Shown here: positions 16,228 through 17,951 of the stretch, in pieces | Numbering within the stretch: the stretch's first letter is position 1 | How the letters are laid out: every line of letters starts with the position of its first letter | Assembly: GCA_902984215.1 (NCBI GenBank) | Contig: CADWAF010001120.1 | Span: 1-17,951 of the forward strand | From: Willaertia magna | Lineage: Eukaryota; Heterolobosea; Eutetramitea; Acrasida; Naegleriidae | Reading direction: 5' to 3' | Length of the DNA stretch: 17,951 nt | Notes under the pieces: generated by a model | Databases searched by the model: none | The model's input: the letters and a program-made list of their open reading frames with translations, nothing else | Told to the model about the DNA's origin: nothing | Position numbers and translations under genes: made by a program

Positions 16228-17103
16228 ATGATTAGGCAAGTCACTTTCACCTTCATAATACTCCAGATAATTATTGTTCTTGCTCTTTGCGTTCCACCTG
16301 GTCAAGTTGTGAATATCAACAACTGGTATCTTACTCTCCCGATTGGCAGCTACAAGGATCCACAAGATATTTACCAACCAAATCTTAACTCATTTGAAAG
16401 TAACCCTTACTTTGTCACTGGACCAAATGGAAATAGTATTCAATTCAGAGTCCCTATCCACAAGAAAACTGTTACCACTTCTGGTTCTAGTTACCCAAGA
16501 ACTGAATTAAGAGAGATGGATGCGTCAAATCCATCAAAGACGAAAGTTGCCTGGACAAACGCTGATAGTGGAATTCATACCATGATTGTGGATCAAGCAA
16601 TTACACACCTACCTATTAAGAGAAACAGGTTAGTTGCTGGACAAATTCACGACGCTAACGAGTTTGTTATAATAATTCAATTGACTGGCACCCAACTGTT
16701 TGTAAAAACAAATAAGAATGCAAACGCCAAAGTTTTAGATTCTAATTATCAATTAGGTCAAAGATTTCTCTTGAAAATTGAAGGTTTTGGTGGAAAGACC
16801 AATATTTATTACAAAGATATGACCAACCCAGCATATACTTATGAATATGCTTACAAGAATGCATATTTTAAGGCAGGTTGCTATTCTCAATCCAATTGTG
16901 ATTATGAGGGTGAGTTGTGTACAGATTCATCATTTGATAATTATGCAGAAGTGTTGATTTACAATGTGACAACAACTCATGATTATTCACCAAATAATAA
17001 TAATGGAACAGCCAACACAGAAACAACAAATAACACAACCCAACAATTAGTTAATTGTACTCTTTTAATTATTGTTGCCTTACTTCTTCTCTCCTTATTA
17101 TAA
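16228..17103 (+). CDS. Polysaccharide lyase family 7 (alginate lyase-like), GPI-anchored type
   Basis: Secreted enzyme of the PL7 family, whose members cleave alginate or related uronate polymers by beta-elimination. It is a single exon of 291 residues. A signal peptide occupies about residues 1-23. The family's three signature strands are all present in order: SYPRTELREM (RTELRE at 91-96), GQIH (QIH 139-141) and YFKAGCYSQSN (213-223, Tyr219). These supply the Arg, Gln, His and Tyr of the PL7 active site, so it looks catalytically intact. The C-terminus has an Asn/Thr-rich spacer with several N-glycosylation sequons, then a hydrophobic end (LLIIVALLLLSLL) with no basic tail, the layout of a GPI-attachment signal. 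It would thus be an outer-surface or cyst-wall enzyme. Substrate cannot be read from sequence. PL7 is common in bacteria, fungi and some marine eukaryotes, so transfer is possible but unproven. Confidence 0.9.
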   Translation: MIRQVTFTFIILQIIIVLALCVPPGQVVNINNWYLTLPIGSYKDPQDIYQPNLNSFESNPYFVTGPNGNSIQFRVPIHKKTVTTSGSSYPRTELREMDASNPSKTKVAWTNADSGIHTMIVDQAITHLPIKRNRLVAGQIHDANEFVIIIQLTGTQLFVKTNKNANAKVLDSNYQLGQRFLLKIEGFGGKTNIYYKDMTNPAYTYEYAYKNAYFKAGCYSQSNCDYEGELCTDSSFDNYAEVLIYNVTTTHDYSPNNNNGTANTETTNNTTQQLVNCTLLIIVALLLLSLL

Positions 17104-17119
17104 TCAACAACAAATTAAT

Positions 17120-17125
17120 TTTATT
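17120..17125 (-). promoter_or_regulatory. Possible poly(A) signal of the right-edge membrane protein gene
   Basis: TTTATT on the plus strand is AATAAA on the minus strand, 30 nt past that gene's stop and only 16 nt from the PL7 stop. Inferred from position. Confidence 0.4.
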
Positions 17126-17148
17126 GAGCTTCCTCTTTTTTTTAATCC

Positions 17149-17154
17149 AATAAA
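17149..17154 (+). promoter_or_regulatory. Possible poly(A) signal of the PL7 gene
   Basis: AATAAA 45 nt after the PL7 stop and directly next to the stop codon of the opposing gene, so cleavage would fall inside that gene. Inferred from position. Confidence 0.4.
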
Positions 17155-17951
17155 TTACATTTGATGATAACGATGTCCAGTATTATTATTTACACTTTTT
17201 TCAACCATTTTCATTTTCTCTTCATATTCTGTATCATCTTTCCTACAAGCAAAATAAACCATTATACTCAGTAATGTACATAATAATGTGATACCTAATG
17301 AAACACCTACTGACACACCAATAATAATAGAATTTAACTTTTCTTGTTTAGGACCGTCACCTAAAATAAAACCAACATCTTTCTTAAATATTCCAAAAGA
17401 TTGACAAGCAGCATCTACCCCAACTTCTTCTTCTAAATCATCATCTAATAAATCCCATTGTAATAATCCTGATAAATCTATAGGAATATAATGTTCATCA
17501 CCATTACAAATAGTAGAACATGTATCTGTATTATGTGAACCTGGTTTATCTTTACATAAAGTAAATTTAGTAATTAAAATTTGATAATCTTCTAAATATA
17601 AATAATTGCCTTGAAGAAATGAAAGTTGTAAAAAAGGATAATCTTGACATTTCTTTTTATATAAAATTTCAAATGTATTATCTTCATTAAACATTATGTA
17701 AATAAAATTATATAAATTATTTGTTCTAAAATATTTATTATTATTTGTGTAAAGTTTACATTTATTTGTTTGTTGTAAATTATTTGAATATTTTATAAAT
17801 TTTAAATTGTTATTATTTATATTATTAAATATCATTTCATTACAATTTATAATATTAATTACAATATTTAAATTATTAAATATTTTTAAATAATCATTAC
17901 AATGATCTTGATTTGTAATATTTTTAGATAACATTTCACAATTCAAAGAAG
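17155..17951 (-). CDS. Single-pass membrane protein, 5' end beyond the window
   Basis: Unrecognised family. The frame is open to the right window edge; the nearest in-window ATG (17932-17934) is followed by no signal peptide, so the true start is probably further right. The visible part has an Asn/Ile/Tyr/Lys-rich stretch (17690-17900) that is more AT-rich than any other coding region here, then a Cys-containing ectodomain-like part (CKDK, then TCSTICNGDEHYIP), an acidic patch (DLLDDDLEEE), one transmembrane helix of about 28 residues with small-residue spacing (IIIGVSVGVSLGITLL...), and a short cytosolic tail with FACRKDD and a His/Tyr end. This is type I topology if a signal peptide lies upstream. 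It converges on the PL7 gene with 51 bp between stops. Receptor-like is as far as the sequence allows. Confidence 0.7.
   Translation of the reverse strand, partial: SLNCEMLSKNITNQDHCNDYLKIFNNLNIVINIINCNEMIFNNINNNNLKFIKYSNNLQQTNKCKLYTNNNKYFRTNNLYNFIYIMFNEDNTFEILYKKKCQDYPFLQLSFLQGNYLYLEDYQILITKFTLCKDKPGSHNTDTCSTICNGDEHYIPIDLSGLLQWDLLDDDLEEEVGVDAACQSFGIFKKDVGFILGDGPKQEKLNSIIIGVSVGVSLGITLLCTLLSIMVYFACRKDDTEYEEKMKMVEKSVNNNTGHRYHQM

Noticed and set aside
443..17103. Reassigned stop codons (ciliate-type code)
   Set aside because: All frames end at conventional stops near the expected family lengths, and interruptions are explained by introns with good splice sites.

Overview
The window is eukaryotic, nuclear and AT-rich. 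The genes use the standard code (TAA/TAG as stops, CAA for Gln), carry 14 well-supported spliceosomal introns of only 41-55 nt (12 start with GTAAGT), and sit tens of bases apart. The tRNA has no encoded CCA and has internal Pol III boxes. A compact, intron-poor free-living protist fits. The Erv/ALR sulfhydryl oxidase has its second CxxC at the C-terminus, as in kinetoplastids and plants, which points towards a discoban such as a heterolobosean amoeba (Naegleria/Willaertia-like). That placement is inference, not proof.

Left part (1-5618): tRNA-Pro(UGG) on the minus strand; then on the plus strand a Dus2-type tRNA dihydrouridine synthase (1 intron), a two-ring AAA ATPase most like AFG2B/SPATA5L1 (2 introns) and a PDK1-type AGC kinase with a C-terminal PH domain (4 introns). 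Gaps between these plus-strand genes are 66 and 42 bp.

Middle (5593-12942): an Erv/ALR sulfhydryl oxidase and an unrecognised 190-residue Cys-containing protein on the minus strand; then exportin-T (3 introns) and the exocyst subunit Sec6/EXOC3 (4 introns) on the plus strand. The kinase and oxidase reading frames overlap tail to tail by 26 bp. The orphan gene and exportin-T share a 171-bp divergent promoter region.

Right part (13010-17951): a single-exon 798-residue coiled-coil protein whose 67-bp upstream gap holds a near-perfect E2F-type site and a Myb-type core, and whose C-terminus has a KEN box; then three secretory-pathway genes: a small secreted protein with an interrupted frame (minus), a GPI-anchored-looking PL7 alginate-lyase-family enzyme (plus), and the C-terminal part of a single-pass membrane protein (minus, running off the window).

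Most genes are conserved housekeeping functions (tRNA modification and export, ribosome-linked AAA ATPase, growth kinase, disulfide relay, exocytosis) and do not form one obvious pathway. The less ordinary content is the E2F/Myb-like promoter with a KEN-box protein, the PL7 enzyme with its neighbours, the degenerate first AAA ring, and the overlapping gene ends. No mobile element, CRISPR array or tandem repeat array was seen.
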